From NCBI GenBank assembly GCA_030998225.1, contig JAPYXD010000754.1, positions 4,216,001 through 4,280,000 of the forward strand: DNA of 64,000 nucleotides, given 5' to 3'. The stretch is from Diplolepis rosae. Taxonomy: Eukaryota > Arthropoda > Insecta > Hymenoptera > Diplolepididae. The position numbers and the translations under genes are program-made. The stretch's first letter is position 1; the number at the start of each line of letters is the position of its first letter. This document shows positions 44,860-54,678 of the stretch, one piece after another. The notes beneath the pieces are model-generated. The model had not been told where the DNA came from. It searched no databases and saw nothing but the letters and a program-made list of their open reading frames with translations.

Positions 44860-45519
44860 TGATTATTATATAAGCATGGTTATTCCTACATGGATCTGAA
44901 TAACATGTCAACCGGAAATAACGGGCCGTATCCCAACATAAAACCCGAACGAGCAGCGGCGCTTGAACGGCGTGTTATATATATTTACAAAAAGCCAGCT
45001 CAGCTCGTATCACTGGATAAGCGTTATGCGCATATATATCAACGTGTTAACTGCTGATATAAAATTCAGAAAAGTATGTAGGCAGTGACCAATACTGTAC
45101 GGATGCTTGCATCGAACAGGTTGTAATTAACAAGCCAAGTTATGACAGAATTCCAGTTTGATTCATGAGAACTATGTGTTCATTTCAAATCATTTGCGTT
45201 TATGGTTTACAGACCATAAGCAACTACGGGTACTATTTTCTTTTCTCTTCTCCCTTCCGTTATTATTTTCCACTGTCCTTCTGCTACATTACGTGCTACT
45301 TCGATCCTACAAACGTCCACATCTAGGTTATTACGTGACATATCCATATTTCAAATTTGATGCGTTGTTTTTATATTATATATTTCGAAATAATTGCTCA
45401 AGAATTGCAAAGAAAAAGTATCACAATGAATTTCCAAACATATTTGCTTCGAATTCATGCGAGTAGAAAATAAAAAGGCAATTTGGATGTGAATTCCTGT
45501 AATGAAAATTTGCCGACAT
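44860..45519. other. Unique segment with an unassigned 102-codon ORF
   Basis: Composition is more balanced than average. The plus frame 45158-45466 contains one hydrophobic run (FSFLFSLPLLFSTVLLLHYV) that could span a membrane, but no family is recognised and no splice or start signals stand out. Confidence 0.3.
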
Positions 45520-45523
45520 TTAA

Positions 45524-46243
45524 GGGGAGCTTCTCCTGTAAACGGGGTTTTTCGCTCCTTAATTTCGAGCGTGGATTAAAAAAAAACTATGGGTTGCCAA
45601 ATCTTGAAACATTATGTAGTTATTATTCTTTATTACAGACTGCTACAGTGTTAATTTTATGTAAAAATATCGAGTCATTCCTGAGATATGATTGCTCAAA
45701 GTGGGACATGCTATTTTCGCAGAGGTAAATGGCGTGCATTGTAGAGCCTCAGGAGTTGATTCTGGAACAAACAATGTTATATGTTTTTTATTTTATTTGA
45801 GTCCTCTGTGGAGTAACGTTTTTTTTTTTTTTGAAAAAAGTGATTTTTACCAAAATTGCAACAAAAATTGCTAAATTTTGATTTTTTCCCGTCAAATTTG
45901 TTTAAAAAACGTGGGATAAAAATTTTTTTTTCACATTTTTCTCGACGTGATTCTATTTAAAATTTAATACAGTTTAATCCGATATAAAAACTTTTGAAAT
46001 ATGTCAAGCTGTTCTTAAGTTATCGTGCACGCCAGTTTGAAAAACATGGTTTGGAGAAAAACGCGTTTAAAGTTTTTAGTTGCAAAAACAGCATGTCGAA
46101 CATAACGTGACAAAAAAATTCATGACTTCCACAATTTTTTGAATTCCGGCCTGAAATTTTACATGCGTATTTCTGAATGCATATGCAATCGAATAATGAT
46201 GAAAAAAATCGATTTTTTGACCCATTTACAGGAGAAGCTCCCC
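45524..46243. mobile_element. TTAA-duplicating element, non-autonomous
   Basis: The ends GGGGAGCTTCTCCTGTAAA and complement are flanked by TTAA (45520-45523 and 46244-46247). 720 bp with no transposase. The GGGGAG(G/C)TTCTC start is shared with the element at 42439, so the two are probably related. Short frames (45483-45874) are not recognised. Confidence 0.88.
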
Positions 46244-46474
46244 TTAAGAGGATTTAAATAGTTATAAATTGAATATACGCGACTTGTCACGAGGAAAGGA
46301 ACCTAAAGGCTGCAAGAGTTGATTTTCGGGTTTTTCCATTTATAAGTAGTTTTTGAGTTGTTCTTTCCAATGGACGAACCCGAAAAATTCTAATTCACTT
46401 GATCCGTAATTAAGGTAGTTGATCCACGAAAATTAGACCTCAAGCAAAAATAGATAATTTTGCTTTCAAGAATA

Positions 46475-46753
46475 AACGGAGAAACTTTTTATATCAATTT
46501 TTACTATAGTATTTTTCAATTTAGGGAAAAACATATCACTTTGTGAATTTTTGTTAGTAAAAATACTAAACTTTGTAATAATGATATGAAACTTCAGCGT
46601 AGTTCATAGCAAATTTTACTATAGTTTATACTAAAGTTTCATATCATTATTATAAATTTTAGTATTTTTACTAACAAAAATTCTCAAAGTGATATGTTTT
46701 TCCCTAAATTGAAAAATACTATAGTAAAAATTGATATAAAAAGTTTCTCCGTG
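46475..46753. mobile_element. 279-bp near-perfect palindromic MITE
   Basis: Arms starting CGGAGAAACTTTTTATATCA are complementary almost to the centre. TA flanks are at 46473-46474 and 46754-46755. Inside, ATACTATAGTAAAAATTGAT and ACTAACAAAAATTC blocks mirror each other. No coding capacity. Confidence 0.9.
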
Positions 46754-46857
46754 TAACAATATTATTATTGAAGGGCTGTTTTGAAAGAGAAAAGATTAAT
46801 TTCCATGAAAAAAGTTTGAAATACAGAAAAATGATTTTATTAATAAATTTTATTTTT

Positions 46858-47232
46858 CAATATAAATTGAAGAAATTTTCTGTGAAAAAAGGAAAATCAG
46901 AAAATAGTTCCCGGTTTATCCGTAGCCACATGAGGCGTAAATAGATTCTGTAAGAAAAGTTGTGTGGAACCTCCGTAGCTCAGATGATAGAGCATTCGAC
47001 CGGCAATCGAAAGGTCCCGGGCTCGATACCCAGCGGAGTGGAAGTGTTCCTTTTTTTACAGGAAATTTCTTCAATTTATATTGAAAATTTCCATCTTGTT
47101 TTAAATAACGTTAAATTAATTCTAAATCATATGTTGATAAGGTCGATATAGTAGAGTTTCGTTGTCACTGATAGTGATACACTCTTCTACTGATCGACAT
47201 AATCGACTGAAATGATTTGGAAAAAATCAGAC
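46858..47232 (+). mobile_element. SINE-like element with a tRNA-like core and inverted arms
   Basis: The 375-bp insert is bracketed by the 13-bp direct repeat AAATTTTATTTTT (46845-46857 and 47233-47245). Other family E copies show that sequence once. The insert opens CAATATAAATTGAAGAAATT and, after the tRNA-like core, carries the complement (AATTTCTTCAATTTATATTG at 47065-47084). The core therefore sits in a hairpin loop, with a 150-bp tail beyond. A duplication of this length is typical of LINE-driven insertion, unlike the 2-4 bp of the DNA transposons around it. Confidence 0.75.
46969..47040 (+). tRNA. tRNA-Ala(GGC)-like sequence, mobile pseudo-tRNA
   Basis: A cloverleaf can be drawn: D arm GCTC/GAGC within TAGCTCAGATGATAGAGC (A box); anticodon stem TTCGA/TCGAA, fully paired, with loop CCGGCAA and anticodon GGC; T arm CCGGG/CCCAG (4 of 5 pairs) around CTCGATA (B box). 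The acceptor pairs only in CTCCG/CGGAG. C at position 33, where U is nearly universal, argues against a working tRNA. It is probably the pol III promoter of the surrounding element. Confidence 0.55.
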
Positions 47233-47924
47233 AAATTTTATTTTTGTCCCAACTTTTTTTCTTATCACTTCTTACCAAATTTTAAAAAATCATGCAATTT
47301 TAATAAATTACAAATCGCTTTTTGAAGAAAAAGATTCCCTACAACTTAACCATTTCCAATTTTCGAAAATGAATAAATTATTATCAAATTCAGCAATTAG
47401 TTTATAAAAATTTCGTTTTGGAAAATGTGTTTTTAACGGTTTCAGCCATTAAAGAATTTAATTTTAAAAATCAGAAACTGTGAAGTTGTGGGAAATCTTT
47501 TCTCTGAAAAAATGATTCATGATTTATTAGAATCGCATAATTTTTTAAAATTTGGTCAGAAGCGATAAGAAAAATAGTTGGGGCAAAAATAAAATTTGTG
47601 AATGAAATTATTTTTCTGTGTTTCAAATTTTTTCCATGTAAAATAATCTTTTCTCTTTCAAAATAGCCCATCAATAATAATATTGCTATACTTAATAGCA
47701 AAATTATATATTTTTGCCTGAGGTCTAATTTTAGTGGATGAAAACTACCTTAAGCTGCAAAGTACCCGGAAAATAGCGTTTTTCGTTGTTACACACAAAA
47801 AAGAAATTTCTGAATTTTAGCAGATATTATACTAAATTTGAGCAAGCTGCTTGTTGATTAGTAGTTACGAGCCGATCTTATTGATCTCTAGAAAATTTTA
47901 TTCCAATATACTGTTATCCGCGTG

Positions 47925-48110
47925 AAAAAAAATCATGGCAGTCTAATGTCGGATTTAGCCCAGATCTGGATATTTCTAGACCGTCTAATCCAGAAGATCT
48001 AGTCTGTCCCAGATCTGGCCCGGGCCAATTTATATATATTTTATATATATTATTATTAATATATAATTATTATATTATTATAATTATAATATTATATAAT
48101 ACCAATTTCT
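47925..48110. repeat. Truncated CCAGAC-type MITE core next to an AT-repeat tract
   Basis: 47935-48012 repeats the left part of the 10.98-11.2 kb core (ATCATGGCAGTCTAATGTC, CCCAGATCTGGATAT, GTCTGTCCCAGATCTGGC). It stops sharply at GGGCC and is followed by about 80 bp of TA/TTA repeats. Confidence 0.65.
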
Positions 48111-49518
48111 AAGTATCAATGATTTAATATTTGTCATCAATTTATAACTTACCATCTCATGTTACGTTTCGCATTTATAGAAAGAAAGTTATGACCATTT
48201 GAAAATACCCGCTTTGACCGAGAGATGAAAATTTCACCCTCTGTAGTTTGGAGGGGGATGGAAGTAAAAGTCTATAAATTTGTGGGTGAATTATTATCGT
48301 ACAGGCGAACAAACTTTTAAAATTTGACGGCAATCAGGTCATAGATTTTGAAAAACTAACACCCCAAGGTTATTATTGTATTTTACAAGAATGCGAAATA
48401 TTTAAAAAAAAGGGCGAAATGAAAGAACTCGCCTCGAATTATTCACTGAATTATTTCCCCTTTGTATATGTGAACCTTGAGTTAAATATATATATATATG
48501 TATAATCTTGGAAACTTTTCTAATTACTCAACTTCTTCATATATTGTGTGTAGGAGAGAAACTAAATGCCTTTTGTTCTCTCATGCTGTTGCTCTTTGCA
48601 AAGAGGGGTAGGTAGTGAGAGCTTAAGGGTGGCCTGGAATCTGCGTAATTAAGCGAATACCTTACAAATAAATTTACACCGCTTGTAAATCCTTCTCATT
48701 AGATTAATGTTTGCAATTAGCTCAGTACGAGAAGCACCGGACGTTCCACGATCTCGCAATATTCCTTAGCTATTAGTTCTGTAAACTTTTTCCAAATTAA
48801 ATTTTGTTAACATGACTCAAGATTCTCTTATTTTATTTTGGGTAATAAGAAAAATGTTCTTTTCTTCAACTTTCACTCAAGCTAACAAATTTCTAGCAGT
48901 CTTAAACTTTCATTGAACAGAAACCTTGATTGCTTCAAATACTGAAATTGTCCTGAATTTATTATTCTGGAAATTCTAGATTAGTCCTGAGACTTTGATT
49001 CTTATTGACAAAAAGTTATTAGAAGCTTTTTACTACTTTACCAGTAGTATTGGTACGGAATTCCCTTTATGAAGATTTGCTTTCCGATTTTCAATTTGGT
49101 TTTATAGAGGAAAGTCAGGCTCAATGGGACATAAGCTTCATTCATTACCAAGTGATTCGATTTGCTAGATGAGTGACCAAATACTTTACTAGAATAACAA
49201 AATACAGTAGGCACTCATAAAAAATTCGAAAAAATCAAAATTCTTATTCTATAGCAATAAATTATGAATATTAGTATTTTGACCAAAAGCGCTTTGGACT
49301 CGGACTCGAATTTGATTAAATAACTATTGATTAATGCAAAATATGTTTTGTAATGAAAGTAAGTACAGGTAAGCATTAAAGTGTGGCCGATCTGCAACTA
49401 AAATATCATGTCATATCATGTTTTTGAGGTCACTGAGTCCGAATCTGCCATCAAATTCAGTCACAACAAAAACATGATGTGACCAATTTTATCAAGTTCC
49501 GGATCTTTTCAACCATTC
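48111..49518. other. Unique spacer, no gene recognised
   Basis: Contains a short TA run near 48488-48502 and, from 48540 to 48800, more balanced sequence. The 60-codon frame at 49215-49397 is unremarkable. Confidence 0.35.
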
Positions 49519-49870
49519 TAGACGCCATATTGGATTTGCAATCTTGGATATTGAAAATCTGACAACAGATTGGAATTTAGCGATCCCAGAAACATAATAA
49601 TGTATTATTTCATCGAACTATTCTCTTGCTTTTCAAATCTCGGTCGGACATATTGGATCCGCCATTTTGAATTTCGAAAATCTGACACCAGATTTGGATT
49701 CAGCGACCCCAAAAATCTGTATACGGACAATTTCATCGAGTTCTAGACATTTTTCAAAATGTTGACCACCATATTGGGTCCGCCATTTTTAATTTCGAAA
49801 ATCTGACACCAGATTCGGATTCAGCGATCCCAAAAACCTGTATATAGTCACTTTCACCAATATTCGTTGG
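49519..49870. repeat. Three tandem ~120-bp repeats with CCATATTGG and TCAGCGA words
   Basis: Units start near 49519, 49644 and 49763. Each reads CCATATTGGATCCGCCATTT, TTTCGAAAATCTGACACCAG, GATTTGGATTCAGCGATCCC, then a variable ~40-bp part. A shorter, decayed unit precedes them. Single relatives lie at 43090-43180, 31680-31960 and 61190-61400. Confidence 0.8.
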
Positions 49871-50391
49871 AATCTGAGTAAAACGTCCACACACCCATAT
49901 TTTTTCTAAATTTTCAAGAGAAAAATCCCCATTTTAGAAATGATAACGACTTTCATGATGAAAACCAAAAGTATACTGTCGAATTACACGATTTTTGTGC
50001 ACCGGTGACAGAAGAAAGTGTGAAGTTTTATCAAAGATATTTCAATTTTGAGCCCAGATTCTGAAAGATCATATCCTAAACTAGTAAGGAACAGAGTTTT
50101 CGTTAAAAAATTCCCACTCTTTAGTTATAATAATGAGACTTGAAACTGAATAAAAAAATCGGAGTTCTTCGTCGTTAATGGGTTAAGTACTATCCGCTGG
50201 TGATCTTTAACTTGACCTTGGATTGCTATGACTCGTGCGACCTCCTGACTTCATGCTATGATCATGTGTTCGGATGTAAAACTTAACGCTTCTTCGAAAT
50301 CTGGGTCAAAAACAGAGGTTCCTAATCAGAATTATCAAGTTGACCCTCAAATATCCGTTAAGAACATGATCAAGGTCAAGTTCTATGTCAC
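49871..50391. other. Spacer
   Basis: Nothing recognised. Confidence 0.4.
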
Positions 50392-50803
50392 CACACAGAG
50401 AAAAATGGAGTGTCAAACTTTGAGTGTCAAAATTTAGGTATGTCAATTTTATATTGCAGATAGTACCACGTACTATCTATCATTTTTTCTTGATAGTCAG
50501 GGAGACCATAATTTTATAGTCTGTTTGAATATCGACAGAATGTCAGGTTTACATTCTGAAATAGTTAACCTGTCAACAGTGTCAACACTTACACTCCGAG
50601 ATAATCGAGCTAACGCTCCTGAGATACTCAGGTTTACATTCCAGGATTGTCATACACTCTGGGAAAGTCAAGCTTAACATCTAGTTTTTACACTTCACAG
50701 ATAGTACTTTACACCATGTAGAATGTTATCCCATAGTTAAAACTCCAATATAATCAGTTTGACACTCCAGATGTTCAAGTTGACAGTTCATTTTTTCCGT
50801 GGA
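50392..50803. mobile_element. MITE with GTGTCAA/TTGACA words
   Basis: The ends CACAGAGAAAAATGGAGTGT and the complement of ACAGTTCATTTTTTCCGTGG are inverted. The inside is full of TTTACATTC, TTGACACTC and ACACTCC words. No coding capacity. Confidence 0.65.
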
Positions 50804-51246
50804 GCAGATACTACTTAATGACACTTACAACTTTTATCGGCGTCATTTTCCATAATAATTTATCGTTACTGAAAAGATTAGGAGGGCCTGATATTTTTCA
50901 ATCACCCTGTATAGTTTTCCTAGAACTTCCGTGGAACCATTCCGTAGAATTTCTTACAGTTACATGGGTATGTACATTCAGGGCACGAGTGACTTGCAGA
51001 ATAGGGAAAATAATTAGTACTTTAGGATATGAATTAATGTTGAATATGTTACAGGTCAGGTATCCGAGTGCTACTTTTAAAAAAATAATAAAGATATTAA
51101 GGTTGAATGCAAGTCCAATCCCTGTACAAATAGTAGAGTCCAGTAGGTCACCATCCAGCTATGCTGTTTTGAAAAAATTTCATGGGCCTGCATGGTGAAA
51201 ATCTTAGTGCGCAACTGGCTTAGAATTCGAAGTATGCGTGTATATA
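50804..51246. other. Spacer with an unassigned 126-codon ORF
   Basis: The plus frame 50818-51198 is the longest in a region without obvious repeats. Its product (FIGVIFHNNLSLLKRLGG start) shows no domain I recognise and no signal peptide or splice support, so I do not call it a gene. Confidence 0.3.
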
Positions 51247-51287
51247 ACAGGTCTAGAAGTATGAAACCGGAATTCGATATACCAGTG

Positions 51288-52631
51288 TAGACCAAGCAAC
51301 AGGGAATTTGTTATGACATTATTTATTTCAGAAAACAGACTGCGCCATCAGAAGAAAGGTTGGTCATAGAGTAATTGTGTCATGATTTGGACAACGAAAT
51401 ATGATTTATAAATTTTGTATTAACATTTAAGACCAAAAAATCGCACTTTTTTTAGTTTTTTGTTTATAACATTAAAGGTAATTATCCAATATTAATGACA
51501 TCAATTGAAAAGTTGTAGAAAATTGAATTGCGAACAAAATGAGCCACCGTTCGATCTCATTGGATAATTAGAAGCGGAGAAAATTCGGAAAAATCGTGAA
51601 ATTGAGCTTTTGTTAAACAAATTAATATCTCAGTTAATGTTTAACTTTTCAGGTTGAGGTTTGGTGGAATAGTAACCGACTTTATGCTCTTCAGATGTAT
51701 AAAAAAAAGAATACTTCAAGATAATACGTTTCCGCGCTATTGACACTTTAATTTATTGCATGCGTTAATTGTAAAATGTCTGCTTGCCGCAGAGGTGGTC
51801 TGATTTTCATTTTGAAAACGGCTTTTAAAAATATAAATCAAGCACAACAGAACGTCAACCTTGGTTTTTCGCTAAAATGTTGCAAAGTTTATTAAAAAAA
51901 GGTCCAAACATGGCTCTAAATGCTTGAACGCAGCAAAGTGACACAGTGAGCCCACTCGCCTTCTCCCCCCACCACTGTCACTTTGCTGCGTTCAAGCGTT
52001 TAGAGCCATGTTTGGACCTCTTTTTCATAAACTTTGCAACATTTTAGCGAAAAACCAAGATTGACGTTCTGTTGTGCTTGATTTATATTTTTAAAAGCCG
52101 TTTTCAAAATGAAAATCAGACCACCTCTGCGGCAAGCAGACATTTTACAATTAACGCATGCAATAAATTAAAGTGTCAATAGCGCGGAAACGTATTATCT
52201 TGAAGTATTCTTTTTTTTATACATCTGAAGAGCATAAAGTCGATTACTATTCCATCAAACCTCAACCTGAAAAGTTAAACATTAACTGAGATATTAATTT
52301 GTTTAACAAAAGCTCAATTTCACGATTTTTCCGAATTTTCTCCGCTTCTAATTATCCAATGAGATCGAACGGTGGCTCATTTTGTTCGCAATTCAATTTT
52401 GTACAACTTTTCAATGGATGTCATTAATATTGGATAATTACCTTTAATGTTATAAACAAAAAACTAAAAAAAGTGCGATTTTTTGGTCTTAAATGTTAAT
52501 AACAAATTTATAAATCATATTTTGTTGTCGAAAACATGACACAATTACTCTATGACCAACCTCTCTTCTGATGGCGCAGTCCGTTTTCTGAAATAAATAA
52601 TGTCATAACAAATTCCCTGTTGCTTGGTCTA
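51288..52631. mobile_element. Family P palindromic element, complete copy
   Basis: 1,344 bp that is nearly one perfect palindrome. The ends TAGACCAAGCAACAGGGAAT and complement are flanked by GTG (51285-51287 and 52632-52634). The arms run about 650 bp each and meet at a loop of roughly 25 bases near 51965 (CCCACTCGCCTTCTCCCC). Arm landmarks: CAGACTGCGCCATCAGAAGA, TTGCCGCAGAGGTGGTC, and GCAGCAAAGTGACAC closest to the loop. No transposase is encoded. A 3-bp duplication does not fit mariner or TTAA elements; the superfamily is unknown to me. Confidence 0.92.
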
Positions 52632-52654
52632 GTGTACTTACTACAAGCATCAAC

Positions 52655-53141
52655 ATGTCGAGTTTTGTGCCTACGAACTACGATTTGCGGACAGCACTGG
52701 TTTTTTGTTATCACTTGAAGAAAACTGCTGCAGAATCGCATCGAATGCTTGTCGAAGCTTACGGTGAACATGCTTTTGGCAAAACACAGTGTTTCGAGTG
52801 GTTTAAAAAATTCAAAAGTGGTAATTTTAATGTGAGAAACGAAGATCGTGGAAAACCACCGGAAAAGTTCGAAGACAACGAATTGCAACCCTTACTGGAT
52901 GAAGAGCTGCTAAAACCTGGTGAAACTGTCAAAACGAATCGCTACCAACAGCAAATGATCGATTTGAATCGAGCATTACAAGTAAAAATGGCCGGATGAT
53001 CGAAGAAGGCAACACAAAGTACGGGAATTGCTGGATAACTGGTTTAATTTAAAAGACGAACATTTTTATTGGCGTGGCATTCATCACCTTCCGGAGAGGT
53101 GGGAAAAATGTGTAAATAGCAATGGAGATTACTTTGAATAA
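52655..53141 (+). pseudogene. mariner transposase (Mos1-like), two deletions
   Basis: ATG at 52655 gives MSSFVPTNYDLRTALVFCYH, with KKTAAESHRMLVEAYGEHAF and the WFKKFKSGNFNVRNEDRGKP recognition region. After ELQPLLDEE it jumps to LLKPGETVKTNRYQQQMIDL, dropping about 100 residues with the first catalytic Asp. After RALQVK a second deletion and frame loss lead to LLDNWFNLKDEHFYWRGIHH, ending VNSNGDYFE at 53141. The second and third Asp are also gone. Confidence 0.88.
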
Positions 53142-53219
53142 AATATTTTTGATCATTTTCATGCAACAGACATGTAACTTTTGCAAGAAAATTCCGGTGT
53201 CATACTTCTAGACCTGGTA

Positions 53220-53537
53220 GTATATGTATAGTCACCAATGTTATGCCAGAGCCAGAATCGTAGATCGTGCAACGTTGCATTTTAAACTTAACCATAATTG
53301 AGCTATTGTGATATGCGTTTGAAAAGCTTGATGCCAACAATTATTGTTAAAAGTTAAAAAAATATCTTTGTTGATTTAATAACATCTTTAATAAATAACA
53401 TTCAAGGTTTTACACAGTCGACTTGATTTCACGTACAGTTCCAAACTGGTTGTGTGTGTGTGCGTGTGCGTGTGCGTGTGTCGAGTTCCCACAGCAGACA
53501 AGCTGCAGAAAGGGAACAGTATTGCCGGATCGCGATA
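53220..53537. repeat. Spacer with a GT/GC microsatellite
   Basis: 53449-53481 is a (GT)n tract with GC interruptions; the Cys-Val ORF across it is an artefact. The rest is unremarkable. Confidence 0.8.
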
Positions 53538-54455
53538 CCAGGTGTACAAGTATGAAACCGGTAATTTTTTTGAGAAAATACACGTTTATTTAATAAAAAT
53601 GGTTATACATTCAATCTTCAAAGTAATGGCCATTGCTAGCCACACATTTTTCCCATCTCTCTGGCAATTTGTGTATGCCTCGCCAAAAAAATTGTTCGTT
53701 TTTTGAGTCGAACCAGTCATCGAGCCATTTTTTCACATTTTCGTATGAATCGAAGCGCTGTTCAGCAAGTGCGTGCCCCATTGATGAAAATAAGTGGTAG
53801 TCAGATGGAGCCAAGTCTGGTGAATAAGCCGCATGGGGGAGGGCTTCCCAGCTCTACGAATTTACCAATTCCCGAGTCTTTTTTGTTCGATGTGCTGGTG
53901 CATTATCAAGAAAAATCACTTTGTGTTGCCTAGTTTGATATTCTGGACGTTTTTGGCGCAAAGCACGATTCAAATCGGCCAATTGTTGTTAGTAGCGTTG
54001 ACCAGTAACTGTTTCACCTGGTTTCAGAAGGTCAAACCAGATAACACCCTTCTGATCCCAATTTTCGAACTTTTTTGGTGGTTTTCCACGATCTTCGTTT
54101 CTCACATCAAAATTACCACTTTTGAATTTTTTAAACCACTCGAAACACTGTGTTTTGTCTAGAGCATGCTGGCCGTAAGCTTCCACAAGCATTCGATGGG
54201 CTTCCAAAGCAGATTTCTTCAATTGGTAACAGAAAATCAATGATGTCCGCAAATCGTAGTTTGAAGGCACAAAAATCGACATTTTTACTAGCGAAAAAAA
54301 ATTAGTTGTTGTATGAAACTTGATTGTTTATGAACTGAATATTGTTGACAGAACTCAATGCGAAGAAATGGCGTCAATGATTTGGTTTGACAGAGCGTAT
54401 AGTTTTACCTAGCGACACATAGATGTCATTACCGGTTTCATACTTGTACACCTGG
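53538..54455 (-). mobile_element. Mos1-like mariner, internally deleted, 918 bp
   Basis: The ends CCAGGTGTACAAGTATGAAA and complement are flanked by TA (53536-53537 and 54456-54457). The first 15 bases agree with the Mos1 terminal repeat as I remember it. It lies 320 bp from the previous copy, in the opposite orientation. Confidence 0.92.
53611..54282 (-). pseudogene. mariner transposase (Mos1-like), deletion of the first catalytic Asp
   Basis: ATG at 54282 gives MSIFVPSNYDLRTSLIFCYQ, then KSALEAHRMLVEAYGQHALD and WFKKFKSGNFDVRNEDRGKP. After PPKKFEN it jumps to WDQKGVIWFDLLKPGETVTG; about 100 residues with the TGDEKW segment are lost. A stop in the CQQ region and small frame changes follow. 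The second Asp survives in FLDNAPA and the third in PDLAPSDYHLFSSMGHALAE. It ends HKLPERWEKCVASNGHYFED at 53611. Not functional. Confidence 0.88.
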
Positions 54456-54457
54456 TA

Positions 54458-54678
54458 CTGTTACGTTGACCCGTTTGAAAGTGATTGGAATTTTAATGTT
54501 ATTCATTAGATTATCTACAAAACTAGACGGTGGAGAGATTAGATGTTTTTTTCAGAAATTTGTATTTTTTAGCAGCACAAATACCAAATTTTTTTAAATT
54601 TCGCTACCAGAACGTTTAATTACTACAAATAAAAATGTGTGGAGAGTGCCTATGCATTGCTTATGAATTACGTATTAA
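54458..54678. other. Spacer
   Basis: Nothing recognised. Confidence 0.4.

Larger units (their letters stand above)
46414..47749. mobile_element. Family E foldback element, copy 3, with two nested inserts
   Basis: GGTAGTTGATCCACGAAAAT on the left and the complement of TTTTAGTGGATGAAAACTACC on the right, flanked by TTAA (46410-46413 and 47750-47753). The left arm contains a TA-flanked palindrome (46475-46753) and the tRNA-like retroelement (46858-47232). Both empty sites can be read from the other family E copies. Confidence 0.88.
51247..53217 (+). mobile_element. Mos1-like mariner, deleted, carrying a 1.34-kb palindrome
   Basis: The ends ACAGGTCTAGAAGTATGAAA and the complement of GACACCGG...CTAGACCTGG lie inside TA (51245-51246 and 53218-53219). 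The palindromic family P element is inserted between the left end and the transposase start, at 51288-52631. Confidence 0.9.

Noticed and set aside
45158..45466. 102-codon ORF with a hydrophobic run, possible membrane protein
   Set aside because: A single hydrophobic stretch in AT-rich DNA is expected by chance, and nothing else supports a gene.
50818..51198. 126-codon ORF
   Set aside because: No recognised domain, start context or splice support. A frame of this length is not exceptional in 64 kb.
53449..53706. 84-codon ORF beginning with Cys-Val repeats
   Set aside because: It is a reading of the GT microsatellite and the mariner end.
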